64,000 bases of DNA from Paenibacillus sp. PAMC 26794 (GCF_000316035.1 NZ_ANHX01000066.1:1-64000), one strand, 5' to 3'; positions 34,492-44,225 are shown, counted from the first letter of the stretch. The notes: a model not told the origin generated them from the letters alone. Numbers and translations: made by a program.

Positions 34492-34555
34492 AAAAAAAAA
34501 CGAAGAACCTTCGTCAGGTTCTCCGTTGCATTCTGCCTGTCACCACAGGCTTTTT
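34492..34555 (-). terminator. Terminator after SGNH hydrolase gene
   Basis: On the minus strand AGAACCT/AGGTTCT arms (34516-34522, 34504-34510) are followed by a nine-T run (34492-34500). A second hairpin, GCCTGT-cacc-ACAGGC with TTTTT (34535-34555), points along the plus strand although no plus gene ends nearby. Confidence 0.75.
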
Positions 34556-34654
34556 ATGGTTATCTCATATTCTTAACTATCTTATATCCTCATCCTCAAT
34601 TAATCCTGTATACCTATAATGCTGCTGCCATATCGCAACTGTCCGCTGTTGTTA

Positions 34655-35311
34655 TTACACAATCGCAAGCGGAGAATTCTGTACAACAGACAACCATTGG
34701 CGTGCAATCAGCTCATGACCTGCCGCGGTTGGATGTACGCCATCCCATAACCAGTACGCTGCATCCGCCTGCTTCAGAGCGTCATTAAACGTCTGTTGCA
34801 ATGGCACCCACACAGCTCCAAATTCTTCAGCAAGACCTTGAGCAAGCTTCTGATATTGACCGATATACTCTTCCCAGGCTTCCCATTTCTCCGCGGTCGC
34901 TCCGGTTCTAAGAATAAACGGCTCCATCAAAATCAGCCCCGTATCTGGCATCACTTCTCGAGTTTCTTCGAGCAAATGGCGATACGCCCGTCCGAAACGA
35001 TCCGTTACCCCGCTAGGTTCACCATTCATCGTGCGCCAGGCATCATTAACCCCAATCAGGATACTGATCAGGTCCGGTTTCAGGCTAATGGTATCCTCAT
35101 TCCAGCGTGCGTACAGATCGGATGCCCGATCCCCGCTGATACCTCTGTTATAGAAGGTCTTTTGCTTACCCGCCAGTTCCATACCCAGTTTGCTGGAGAT
35201 CAGATACGCATACCCGTGTCCGAGAAAATGATTCGGATCATCATTACGTGATCTTCCCCCATCTGTAATCGAGTCTCCCTGAAACAATATAACGGATGGA
35301 CTTGTACTCAT
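34655..35311 (-). CDS. SGNH/GDSL-family hydrolase (acylesterase)
   Basis: 218 residues. Block I LFQGDSITDGGRS carries the nucleophilic serine; block II glycine is in GISGDRASDLYARW; block III ILIGVNDAWR; block V DGVHPTAAGHEL supplies the Asp-His pair. Similar to intracellular rhamnogalacturonan/xylan acetylesterases; no signal peptide. It lies upstream of the uronide operon on the same strand but is separated by terminators and the cre promoter. Deacetylation of imported oligosaccharides is a reasonable guess. Confidence 0.88.
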   Translation of the reverse strand: MSTSPSVILFQGDSITDGGRSRNDDPNHFLGHGYAYLISSKLGMELAGKQKTFYNRGISGDRASDLYARWNEDTISLKPDLISILIGVNDAWRTMNGEPSGVTDRFGRAYRHLLEETREVMPDTGLILMEPFILRTGATAEKWEAWEEYIGQYQKLAQGLAEEFGAVWVPLQQTFNDALKQADAAYWLWDGVHPTAAGHELIARQWLSVVQNSPLAIV

Positions 35312-35444
35312 GATTGAAATCGTTCCTTCCTCTTGTGCAAAATGGAAACACTGAACACCTCAGTCTCCATTTTATCCCTTTCGGCCATAATAGAAAATAG
35401 CGTTTTCATCACTGAGTGTCGCCATCTTATGACTCTCCTAGCAA

Positions 35445-35774
35445 TTATCCGATCCAGTATCGCAAGATCATCATAGCCACAATACCGACCAATACGGTTC
35501 CCAGCAGACTGCGTGTCCAGATCGCTACTGCAATCGTAGGCAGGGATGCCCACAGAGCTGCATTGTGCGTAATCGGCACGAACTGGTTGCCCGACATGAA
35601 CAGTTCCTGACCAATCAGCGCTGCCATGACCGCTACGGGTACATACTCCAGCCAGCGTAACAACCACATTGGAATCTGTATCTTGCTGAACAGCATTAGC
35701 GGCAGTACACGCGGGATAAATGTTAACAGTGCCGAGCCCATAATAATCCAGAATACATCCCATCTTACTTCCAT
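35445..35774 (-). CDS. azlD: AzlD-like branched-chain amino acid exporter small subunit
   Basis: 109 residues with four hydrophobic segments; TFIPRVLPLMLFSKIQIPMW is typical of the AzlD family, which pairs with AzlC to export branched-chain amino acids. The ATG lies inside the end of azlC (10-base overlap), so it depends on translation of azlC, which is interrupted here. AzlD itself looks intact. Confidence 0.85.
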   Translation of the reverse strand: MEVRWDVFWIIMGSALLTFIPRVLPLMLFSKIQIPMWLLRWLEYVPVAVMAALIGQELFMSGNQFVPITHNAALWASLPTIAVAIWTRSLLGTVLVGIVAMMILRYWIG

Positions 35775-36469
35775 CGTTCCATGAACACTCCCATCGTTGC
35801 CGCAATGACCGCAGCCACAATGACACTCATGCTGCCAAGTGAAGCCATGCTGGCGAAGATTACACAGACAACGGCGATCATAGCCACATTAATGTGTATT
35901 TTTTTGTTTTTGCGATGCACCAACTGGAGTACGACCAGTCCAATAAACATCGCTGGCAGGGCATAATCCAGACCCAGTCGTTCCGGGTTAGTGATCCAGC
36001 GTCCAAAGTACGCTCCCGCCATATTAGCCACGAACCAGTTCAGATATGCGGTAATATTCAGACCGTGCATCCAGCGTTCACTAAGCCTTTCCCTGCCAAT
36101 CGCACGTGTCATCGCCACGCCGAAAGACTCATCGGTAAGCAATGAACCAATCCACATATTTTTAAGTGGGGTCAGATGCCGAAAATACGGTTATACAGCC
36201 GCACTGAGCAGCAAATGGCGAAGATTCACAAAAAATATGGTGAACATGATGGCTACTGCTGAGCCATTCGATGCGAGCATGCCTGCTGCAATGAACTGAG
36301 CCGATCCTGCATATAAAATCAGGCTGAGCAGAGCTGTTTCCGCCAGACTCAGACCTGCGGTCATTTCAATGACACCCGCCGCAAAGCCAATACTCAAATA
36401 ACCAAGCAGGGTTGGGATACAATCTTTGACCCCCTGCATGAATGTAGCCTGATCCTGGACCTCTTCCAT
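35765..36469 (-). pseudogene. azlC: azlC interrupted by an in-frame TAA stop
   Basis: Read from ATG 36469 (AGGAG just upstream), the frame encodes AzlC: GYLSIGFAAGVIEMTAGLSL, LYAGSAQFIAAGMLAS, IFFVNLRHLLLSAAV. It then meets TAA at 36191-36193 and continues in the same frame as PYFRHLTPLKNMWIGSLLTD, then ESFGVAMTRAIGRERL to a normal end at 35765. Family members usually have a serine at this place, so a single TCA to TAA change is likely. The whole frame would be ~234 aa. Either a real nonsense mutation or a sequence error; downstream internal ATG 36157 has no good site. Confidence 0.8.
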
Positions 36470-36721
36470 GTTCTCCTGTCCAGATATCTGTAGTGTACTT
36501 TGGTCCAACTGCCGTACAACCCCTCTCCAATTTTTGTCCCTATAAACCGATATATATGGATGTAGATCCATCCAGGTCCATTCTTCGTGTCACATTAATT
36601 CAGAAATATACCACAAGATGTGCACTAAGGGAGAGACAGATTAATTTTTATAGAACAGATGTAATCCTAAATACCTATAAAATCGAAAAATATTTTCGTA
36701 AAACTCATAAATTGTGTTGAA

Positions 36722-36748
36722 TAAACGCGAAATTTGTCATACGATAGC
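36722..36748 (+). promoter_or_regulatory. Candidate sigma-D promoter of chemoreceptor
   Basis: TAAA (36722-36725), 14 bases, then TACGATAG, close to the motility sigma-D consensus TAAA-N15-GCCGATAT. About 96 bases upstream of the chemoreceptor start. The remainder of the 36470-36843 gap is AT-rich and empty. Confidence 0.5.
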
Positions 36749-36843
36749 ACCAGAAACTTCTGGAAAGGATGGAATGAAATATCTTTTACCAGATGGGCTT
36801 GTCCACTAGACATGGGGATGGGTTACACAGAGGGGGAATGTGT

Positions 36844-38844
36844 ATGAAGAAAATTCGTAAACAAGGGGTCAAAAGAACGCTGCAGATGAGAGAGAAACTG
36901 ATTTTGTCATTTGCCATCGTACTACTCATTCCAACAATCAGTCTGGGCATTATCTCTTTCCAAACAGCCGAAGCCAAGGTTGAAGAGAAAATGTATGAGA
37001 ACGCGATCAGCAGTGTTACTGTGCTAAACCAGACCATTGACCAGATTATTGGTGCAACACGCAAAAATGTTGATTTCCTAGCAAGTCAGCTGGACGCAGG
37101 CAATGTCGGACCCAATCAGGGTGACGAAACCGATACCATCCGTACCTTGCTCGACGCGTATAAGGAAACCCATGATGACGTGGAACTTGCCTCCATCGGT
37201 ACCGATCAGGGCGTGTATATTAACTCCCCTGTAACTGCGGTGAACAAAGAAGGATATGACCCGCGCGAACGCCCGTGGTATCAGGCTGCTACGCAGAACA
37301 AAGATGTCCCTACCGTAATCACCCCCTACTTATCAAGCAATACCGGCAATGTTGTTGCTTCGGTAGCTCAGACCTCAGCGGATGGCCATGGTGTCGTCTC
37401 TGTCAGCCTGTCACTTGAAGCCCTCTCGAAGACGGTTAATTCCACGAAGATTGGCGAGAAGGGTTATATCTATATCATTGATAATGCCAACAAAATCATT
37501 GTACATCCTACCGAAAAACCGGGGACCGAAGGAACCATGGCACCCTATAAAGATATTTTTGCACAGAAAAACGGAAGTCTGACCTATACACTAAATGGAA
37601 ACCAGGAACATGCTTTTTTCTCCACTAATGAAACGACGGGCTGGACCGTGGTTGGTGTCATTGACAGTGGGGAAGTGACGGCTTCTGTCCGTCCGATCCT
37701 ATACACCACACTTATTGTTGTAGCGATTGCAATTGCGGTAAGCTCCATCATTATTTTCTGGATTGTGCAATCAATCACCAAACCACTGAACCGCCTGGTG
37801 AAGGCATCTGACGAAATTAGTAATGGTAATCTGACCATCGAAGTTGCTGTATTGGGACAGGATGAATTCGGCAAGCTGAGCACCAGCTTCAATAAGATGA
37901 GCGAATCCCTGCGAACCGTTATTCAGGACGTGCGACACACGGCTGACGAGTTAACCGCCTCATCCACACAATTGGCAGTCAACTCATCGGAGACAACCAA
38001 AGCAACAGAGCAAGTCGCCTTGATCACGGAAGAATCCGCAGCTGGACTTGAGAAACAAACAAGCAGCCTGAAACATACGGCACTACAGATGAATGAGCTT
38101 GCTGGAGGTGTAGGACAGGTAACGAACAGCACACAGCAAGTATCCGAAGCTGCCATGCAAGCAAGTGAGCTCGCGGATAAAGGGAATGCAACCATGCAGA
38201 CGGCCGTATCCGAGATGAGTTCCGTGAGTCGCTTTGTGCAAGGTATGGCAGATACTGCTGGACGACTTGAACAGCATTCCACATCCATTGGTGAGATGGT
38301 ATCTGTCATTACAGATATCGCTGCACAGACCAATTTGCTTGCTCTCAATGCTTCTATAGAAGCAGCACGTGCAGGTGAGCATGGACGTGGCTTCTCCGTT
38401 GTTGCCAGCGAAGTCCGCAAGCTCGCGGAACAATCCAGCCTGTCCGGCCAGAAGATCGTAGAGATGGTCGGAGCGATTCAACAGGAGATTTCAATGGCCA
38501 ATCACAATGTACAGATCGGGCAACAGGATGTAAGCAACGGCATTCGTGCCGTTCAGTTTGCAGATGAAGCTTTTGCCCAGATTAGGGAGGCTGTTGGGGT
38601 CGTCAATCATCAGCTTGAGAACATTGCAGCCGCCTCACAACAGATGTCTGCAAGCACAGCCGAAGTGGTGCAATCCATTGATCAGATCCACGCCATATCC
38701 GAAACCAATGCCGATGGAACGGAGAACATCTCTGCTGCTACGGAGGAGCAAGTGGCTTCCATGCAGGAGATATCATCCTCTGCTGATTCCCTTGCCCATC
38801 TGGCTCACAAGCTGCAGAAGCTCGTGGAACAACTCAAGCTGTAA
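36844..38844 (+). CDS. Methyl-accepting chemotaxis protein (dCache-HAMP-MA)
   Basis: 666 residues from ATG 36844 with GAGGGGG upstream; the longer frame has no site. TM1 ~17-37, dCache_1 sensor ~40-285 with DPRERPWYQAATQNKDVPTV and NVVASVAQTSADGHGVVSVS (amino-acid-type Cache signature), TM2 ~292-312, HAMP ~313-365, signalling hairpin AAQTNLLALNASIEAARAGE. Related to the chemoreceptor at 40.5 kb, which has the same DPRER-WY sensor type, suggesting a duplicated family. Preceded by a sigma-D-like promoter. Confidence 0.92.
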   Translation: MKKIRKQGVKRTLQMREKLILSFAIVLLIPTISLGIISFQTAEAKVEEKMYENAISSVTVLNQTIDQIIGATRKNVDFLASQLDAGNVGPNQGDETDTIRTLLDAYKETHDDVELASIGTDQGVYINSPVTAVNKEGYDPRERPWYQAATQNKDVPTVITPYLSSNTGNVVASVAQTSADGHGVVSVSLSLEALSKTVNSTKIGEKGYIYIIDNANKIIVHPTEKPGTEGTMAPYKDIFAQKNGSLTYTLNGNQEHAFFSTNETTGWTVVGVIDSGEVTASVRPILYTTLIVVAIAIAVSSIIIFWIVQSITKPLNRLVKASDEISNGNLTIEVAVLGQDEFGKLSTSFNKMSESLRTVIQDVRHTADELTASSTQLAVNSSETTKATEQVALITEESAAGLEKQTSSLKHTALQMNELAGGVGQVTNSTQQVSEAAMQASELADKGNATMQTAVSEMSSVSRFVQGMADTAGRLEQHSTSIGEMVSVITDIAAQTNLLALNASIEAARAGEHGRGFSVVASEVRKLAEQSSLSGQKIVEMVGAIQQEISMANHNVQIGQQDVSNGIRAVQFADEAFAQIREAVGVVNHQLENIAAASQQMSASTAEVVQSIDQIHAISETNADGTENISAATEEQVASMQEISSSADSLAHLAHKLQKLVEQLKL

Positions 38845-38846
38845 TC

Positions 38847-38930
38847 GTTGAACTAAAGATTAGTTACACCGACACTACGATGACAGAACAACCTTCCAAT
38901 CGCTGTTATCGTGCAAAAGATTAGTTCAAC
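38847..38930. repeat. 84-bp palindromic element after the chemoreceptor
   Basis: GTTGAACTAA (38847-38856) and TTAGTTCAAC (38921-38930) are perfect inverted ends; AAAGATTAGTT occurs as a direct repeat at 38855 and 38916. The centre has a weaker CACTACGATGACAG / CTGTTATCGTG pairing. It starts three bases after a stop codon and looks like a MITE- or REP-sized element; no second copy is seen in the window. Confidence 0.55.
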
Positions 38931-38956
38931 TTAGATAATAAGTAGCCGGTAACATC

Positions 38957-38994
38957 AAAATCCCCTTTGCCATCATATTGGCAGAGGGGATTTT
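38957..38994. terminator. Bidirectional terminator
   Basis: AAAATCCCCTTTGCCA (38957-38972) pairs with TGGCAGAGGGGATTTT (38979-38994) around TCATAT, between convergent genes. Confidence 0.85.
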
Positions 38995-39036
38995 GGTAAT
39001 GAAAGGCCATGAAATTTGGAGAGGAAAATGCCTCTC

Positions 39037-40233
39037 CTATTCAGCAGATTGCTTTTTATCTCCGTGGTACCCTTGGTCTCCATAGGGCTCTAACTGTTCA
39101 AACCAGCGATTCAGACATTTGGCGAGTGCATCTTTGGGATCGTAATACGGGTTATCGTCTTGCTTCAATGTCTCCAGCACCTCGATCACAAACGCATTCT
39201 CTCCATATTCATTCCATTCAGCCTGCAACCTTCGATTCAGATGGCTACCCATCTGTAACATAAACCGTTGTCCGTTAATGGTTTTCAGGTTAAGTGTGCT
39301 GTCGATATAAACTTTGCCGTTATGTTCATTCCGAATCTGGTAGACGCCCGCTTCCGTTTTAACTTCTTTGGCCTGTTCCTGCAATTCTTTGCGACGATTC
39401 ATCTTCTCCTGCTCCCCCTTTTTTTTGCGCTCCTGTTTTCCAACTTTGGCACTCTGTTGATCTGCGTGGCTTCCCAGCCAATACTGACTGCCGTCTGGCT
39501 CACGTTCCAGCAAACCATAGTCGATGAGATACCTCCGTATTTCCACGTAATCATCATGAACTTCCTTCAGCAGTTCATTGACCTGTTTCTCGGAATATTT
39601 GCGCTCTGTCTCGAATCGTTTGGCAATTTCGATGAGCACGATATATTTATGCTTTTGCTGCATATGAAACGTCGTCAGTGGACCACTGGTGCCCTCTGGA
39701 AAATACTTGTTTAGCACCTTTTCCCGATCCTGTTCTGTAATATCAAATGAATCACGATGGATCGTATGTTCATGCCTTGTCACCGGCGACACCCATTCGG
39801 CTGGAGCCTGGGTATCCTTACTTTTGAGAAGTTCCATTAATGCCAGGAATATCTTGGCCTGCCGTTCCTTCTCCTTTAATACAAACCGATGATTCCGGAT
39901 CGTGGAAGCACTCCCGATGCCAAGGGTCTTCTGTACTTCAGCATCCTTCTTGCCTTCATAGAATTGTGACAACAAGCCCCGCTGGACATCAGACAATCCG
40001 GTTACGCTTTTATCCAGCTCCAGCAAATACTCAAATACCGATCCATGAACCTTCTCAATATGCACTCGCATATAACGGGCTGCCTCATAGAGGACTCCTT
40101 CTTCAGGATAGATAATTCCCGCTTCCGTCCTGTATCCGCAGCATACGCATGTATAGGCAGCACCCTCCTCCATATAACCACGCTTGATCTCTTCCAATGA
40201 AGCGGTTTGCAACCAGGATTCCGATGATTTCAT
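39037..40233 (-). CDS. Zn-ribbon/HTH/DUF2087 regulator fused to a GIY-YIG-like domain
   Basis: 398 residues, AGAGGAG before the ATG. Residues ~25-45 hold CVCCGYRT, a CxxC half zinc ribbon. Residues ~78-130 resemble a LuxR-type HTH (LSDVQRGLLSQFYEGKKDAE, GIGSASTIRNHRFVLKEKER). Residues ~168-250 are DUF2087 (KVLNKYFPEGTSGPLTTFHM, DYGLLEREPDGSQYWLG). After a charged coiled linker, ~295-385 match GIY-YIG (AGVYQIRNEHNGKVYIDSTL, FVIEVLE) but with YID instead of YIG and no clear catalytic arginine, so cleavage activity is doubtful. Possibly a DNA-binding regulator. Monocistronic. Confidence 0.75.
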   Translation of the reverse strand: MKSSESWLQTASLEEIKRGYMEEGAAYTCVCCGYRTEAGIIYPEEGVLYEAARYMRVHIEKVHGSVFEYLLELDKSVTGLSDVQRGLLSQFYEGKKDAEVQKTLGIGSASTIRNHRFVLKEKERQAKIFLALMELLKSKDTQAPAEWVSPVTRHEHTIHRDSFDITEQDREKVLNKYFPEGTSGPLTTFHMQQKHKYIVLIEIAKRFETERKYSEKQVNELLKEVHDDYVEIRRYLIDYGLLEREPDGSQYWLGSHADQQSAKVGKQERKKKGEQEKMNRRKELQEQAKEVKTEAGVYQIRNEHNGKVYIDSTLNLKTINGQRFMLQMGSHLNRRLQAEWNEYGENAFVIEVLETLKQDDNPYYDPKDALAKCLNRWFEQLEPYGDQGYHGDKKQSAE

Positions 40234-40400
40234 AGCAAAGCTCCTCTTATCATTGTTATGGTCAGTTTAATCGAATATTAATTAACATTATATATTTTTG
40301 TTTGTTTATTTATAGACATAATATAATTTTGTTTATTACATGTCAACACAACTGAAAGGATGCTGTGTGTGAAAACATAACGGACACCCCTTGTTCAACA

Positions 40401-40433
40401 GAAAAAAGACCGCAGGGTCGCAACCCTGCAGTC
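40401..40433 (-). terminator. Terminator after the 40.5-kb chemoreceptor
   Basis: GACCGCAGGGT-cgca-ACCCTGCAGTC stem (40408-40433) with one mismatch; on the minus strand CTTTTTTC follows. Confidence 0.8.
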
Positions 40434-40510
40434 TCCTCTTATCGCAGAAAGGGCATTTCAGTTCCTTCCTTAAGTATTCATCATGACACATTGTCTCATT
40501 TCAATCCCTG

Positions 40511-42484
40511 TTACAACTTAAACCGTTCAATTATGCTTTGCAGATCTTCAGCCATACGTGACAATGCTGCCGAAGAAGCTGCAACCTCTTCCATTGTAGC
40601 TAACTGCTCTTGAGCCGCCGCTGATCCATCTTCCGTTCCAGAGGCAATTCTGTCCGACAGAACCATTGTATCACTTACTGCCTTGTTGACATGACTCATG
40701 CCGCCATCAATCTGACGGGAAGCCGCGGATACTTCTCCAGCTTGTGCAGCCACCAACTGAACCGCAGTACGAATGTTATGGAATGCTTCGCCCGCTTCTG
40801 TAACCATCTGCGAACTCTTCATCATACCTTCTCCCGTACGGGCAAAAGTGGATTGCACCGCATTGGTTTTCTCCTGCATCTCATGCATAAGCTCATTAAT
40901 CCGCTCGGCTGAAGCGCCTGAACTGTGAGCCAGTGTCTTCACTTCGTTGGCTACGACCGCGAATCCGCGCCCTTGCTCGCCAGCTCTTGAAGCTTCAATG
41001 GATGCATTCAATGCGAGAATGTTCGTCTGCTTGGCAATGGCCGTAATCTCGGCCACAATCACAAGAATCTCTTCATTTTTTGCGCGCAGATCCTCAATGA
41101 CCACAGACATGGCTTTGCTCTCATCATTCACCTGTTGAATATGGGTAACCGCTTCTTCCACTGTAACCATACCCGCTTCCGACTTGGTGGAAGCATCCAG
41201 AGCGATACGAGCGGTGTCTTCAGCACTTGATGAGATCTCTTTGACTCCAATGGACATTTCGCCCACGAGTTGACCTGTAGTAGCAAGACTATTGTTCTGC
41301 AAAGTCGTTCCCGCAGCTGCATCCTGCATCAGTTCAGCCACCTGTTCTGTGGCTTTGGATGTCTGCTCGGAACTTGCCATCAGTTCTTCAGAAGATGCTG
41401 CCAGCTGGCTGGACGTATCATGCACCTCTCCAAGCACACTACGTAGTGAAGTCGTCATCGTGTCGAAGCTTTCCCCGAGCTGTCCGAACTCATCCCGACG
41501 CTGTAAGCCTACACGAACGGTGAGATCTCCTGCGCTTACTTTGGATGCTGCCTGTGTTAATTGCAGTAATGGCCGGTGAATGCTGCGGATAATGAAAATA
41601 AGCAGAATCAAGCCAATAACCAATGCAGCACCCACAACACTTACTGCACGGATCAAAATAGGCATTACGGCTTCCGTTGCTTCGGAAGGAACCATCTCAC
41701 CAACAATTTTCCAACCGGTCACCGGATTGGTGGAATACACTGCTTCCACTTCGTGACCATCATATGTATACTTCACGGTTCCACTTTCCTTCGTATACAT
41801 CTCATTGATGTAAGGTTCATCCGACTGTGTACCGGATTCAATATTGTAGTGGAACAGGAATTTACCCCCGTTATCCAGCATGTACAGTTTTCCTTCTTTA
41901 CCAATACGTATCTGATCTACGGATTCTTTCAGATGATTAAGACTAACATTGGCCCCGAATACTCCTTTGCCATCAGCCAGCTTCGCTGCCGCCGTTACAA
42001 CCCATTCGCCCGTCACTACGGACTGGAACGTATCCGAGATTACAGGTACGTCCTGAGATATAGCCAGCTTATACCATGAACGTTCCCGCGGATCAAAGAC
42101 TTGTGCTCCAGGATCAGGGGACTTCATCCAACTGCCATCTTCTGCACCTGCAGTAACTGCATCCAGTTCTTTATGGTTCTGGGACATCCGATCCATCTGC
42201 CTTCGAAGCGCCGGGGAATTATTAATAATATCGTTAGAAGTAATACCCGCCGCCATCTGTGCTACGTTATCCTTCTCCATTTCCAGCATCTCACTTATTT
42301 GCAGACTAAGCATTTCTGTTTTGGCCTGTGCGGAACGAATGATTTCCAGCTTGACCTGTTCAGCAGCTTTCTCATAAGATAACCAACCAACGGTAATGCT
42401 CGGTACTATCAGAAACAGGAGCAAAGCCGCGATCAGACGTTTTTTTACGGTTAAAGTAAACCAGTTTCGAATCCTTTTCTTCAT
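40511..42484 (-). CDS. Methyl-accepting chemotaxis protein (dCache-HAMP-MA)
   Basis: 657 residues, GGGGGATAG before the ATG. TM1 ~15-33 (LIAALLLFLIVPSITVGWLS), dCache sensor to ~275 with FDPRERSWYKLAISQDVPVI and GEWVVTAAAKLADGKGVFGA, TM2 ~280-300, HAMP ~301-353, signalling hairpin AKQTNILALNASIEASRAGE. Second member in the window of the DPRER-WY Cache group, whose characterised relatives bind amino acids or other small carboxylates. A GCGGATAT near 42600 on the minus strand recalls a sigma-D -10 but without a good -35. Confidence 0.92.
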   Translation of the reverse strand: MKKRIRNWFTLTVKKRLIAALLLFLIVPSITVGWLSYEKAAEQVKLEIIRSAQAKTEMLSLQISEMLEMEKDNVAQMAAGITSNDIINNSPALRRQMDRMSQNHKELDAVTAGAEDGSWMKSPDPGAQVFDPRERSWYKLAISQDVPVISDTFQSVVTGEWVVTAAAKLADGKGVFGANVSLNHLKESVDQIRIGKEGKLYMLDNGGKFLFHYNIESGTQSDEPYINEMYTKESGTVKYTYDGHEVEAVYSTNPVTGWKIVGEMVPSEATEAVMPILIRAVSVVGAALVIGLILLIFIIRSIHRPLLQLTQAASKVSAGDLTVRVGLQRRDEFGQLGESFDTMTTSLRSVLGEVHDTSSQLAASSEELMASSEQTSKATEQVAELMQDAAAGTTLQNNSLATTGQLVGEMSIGVKEISSSAEDTARIALDASTKSEAGMVTVEEAVTHIQQVNDESKAMSVVIEDLRAKNEEILVIVAEITAIAKQTNILALNASIEASRAGEQGRGFAVVANEVKTLAHSSGASAERINELMHEMQEKTNAVQSTFARTGEGMMKSSQMVTEAGEAFHNIRTAVQLVAAQAGEVSAASRQIDGGMSHVNKAVSDTMVLSDRIASGTEDGSAAAQEQLATMEEVAASSAALSRMAEDLQSIIERFKL

Positions 42485-42713
42485 TTAACTATCCCCCATC
42501 ATAATCTTCACCCATCCTTTTATCGGACAATTGCTGTAAAAATATTATGTATAGATACTAAATTAGTACAAATTCAAATGATCTGATCAGATGATATAGA
42601 TTATATCCGCTAATCGTTTTTGACCCTCTAAGCGAGATCGTTTACAATGCTCATAAGTTGTCTATTCATGAAACGATTGGAAGGGGAGGATTCAAATCTT
42701 ACGTAAGTCACAC

Positions 42714-44147
42714 GTGCAACAACCTGTTTCCACGGTATATTCATCCATGTTCCGTATCCTGTTAGCGCTCATCCTGTGCGCAGGCCCGATCCTGGGACAA
42801 GCCGGTATCACGGCATCCGCAGCGCAGGCAACGCAAGCAGTTCACATTGAAGTGAATGGTGAGCAGCAATCCTGGAAGAACGCTCCACTTATAATCAAAG
42901 GCTCAACGTTTGTTCCACTGCGGGATGTGGTCACATCCGTTAAAGGCACGTTGAAATGGGATGCTCGCACCAAGACAGCTACCGTTACCGTTGGCAGAGA
43001 CAAGCTGGTCCATCAGGCTGGCAGCAATTCCATTAAGGTAAACCAGGTCGATCTGGCTACAGGTGTGAATTCACGTACCGTTAACGGTACGTTGATGGTA
43101 CCTGTCCGGGCCATGGCTAATGCAATCAAGGCAGACATTAAGGTCCAACGCACAGCCACGGGTCAGATGAGTGTCAATATGGTCACTGATCAGGTCAGCC
43201 TGCTGAATAGCGAGGTTGCCAGCGTGGATACATATCTGCGCGAGATCAACTATCCAGGTATGGCGCTGATTGCCCGCGATGGTGATGTTCTGCTAAGACA
43301 AGGCTACGGACTTGCCGATGAACAGACGCTGAATCGCCCGGATCAGAAGACCCGAATCGCATCGCTGAGCAAATCCTTCACGGCCGCGTCCATTCTGAGT
43401 CTCGTGGAGGAGGGTAAGATTAATGTGCAAGATCCAATCTCCAAGTATATCTCCGGTATACCGAAGGGAGATCAGATCACGCTGCATATGCTGTTATCCC
43501 AGACTTCAGGTCTGCCATCCGCATTTGGTCGGGATGAAGGAACTTCCATGGAAGAGACTGTAGAAGAGATTCGTCACAAAACGCTGAAGTTTGAACCGGG
43601 GAGTGCCTATCTATACAGCAACAGCGGGTATGTTTTGCTTGCATACGTCGTTGAACGGGTATCCGGTATGAGTTATGCCGATTATGTGCAGCAGACGATA
43701 TTGAAACCACTTGGCATGAAAAATTCGGGAGAGGCTTCCCGTAAAGTGCATACGATTAGTGGTTTTGTTCAACAAAATAACACATGGGTAACTGCGCCTT
43801 ACTATGTGTCTCAATCCGGGTCAGGAACCATCTATTCCACAGTGGACGATATGCTGAAATGGGATCGTGCGTTGTATACGGACAAGATTCTAAGCCAGGA
43901 TACGATTGAACAGATGTATGAGCCTTACTCCGATAAAAACTATGGCTACGCCTGGATTCTCAAAGAGAATGGCACCAACCGTACCGTCTTCCACAACGGT
44001 AGTGGTGGCGGGTTTGCTACAGCCTTTTCACGTAATCTGTCCGATGATATCACCATTATCCTGCTCGGCAACCACGCAGGTATGGACATGACTTCACTTT
44101 TGGATGAAGTTGAGGCACAGACAGCCAAAGCACTACAATTGCAATAA
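42714..44147 (+). CDS. Secreted beta-lactamase-like serine hydrolase with Cu-amine-oxidase-N-like domain
   Basis: 477 residues from GTG 42714. A signal peptide (FRILLALILCAGPILG) leads to a copper-amine-oxidase N-terminal-like domain ~40-140 (IKGSTFVPLRDVVTSVKGTL, NGTLMVPVRAMANAI), a wall-associated module common in Paenibacillus. The beta-lactamase/DD-peptidase domain ~165-470 shows SLSKSF (nucleophile SxxK), YSNSGY (YxN) and HNGSGGG. It may act on peptidoglycan peptides or as an esterase. The strong AAGGGGAGG (42681-42689) is too far from the GTG, and only ATT/ATC codons lie at the right distance, so the true start is uncertain. Confidence 0.85.
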   Translation: MQQPVSTVYSSMFRILLALILCAGPILGQAGITASAAQATQAVHIEVNGEQQSWKNAPLIIKGSTFVPLRDVVTSVKGTLKWDARTKTATVTVGRDKLVHQAGSNSIKVNQVDLATGVNSRTVNGTLMVPVRAMANAIKADIKVQRTATGQMSVNMVTDQVSLLNSEVASVDTYLREINYPGMALIARDGDVLLRQGYGLADEQTLNRPDQKTRIASLSKSFTAASILSLVEEGKINVQDPISKYISGIPKGDQITLHMLLSQTSGLPSAFGRDEGTSMEETVEEIRHKTLKFEPGSAYLYSNSGYVLLAYVVERVSGMSYADYVQQTILKPLGMKNSGEASRKVHTISGFVQQNNTWVTAPYYVSQSGSGTIYSTVDDMLKWDRALYTDKILSQDTIEQMYEPYSDKNYGYAWILKENGTNRTVFHNGSGGGFATAFSRNLSDDITIILLGNHAGMDMTSLLDEVEAQTAKALQLQ

Positions 44148-44225
44148 TCCATAATTAATCGCTTATACAAAGGGGGGCTACCCCAAATCGGGTTCCCCTC
44201 TCGCTCCAATCACCAACAAACCACA

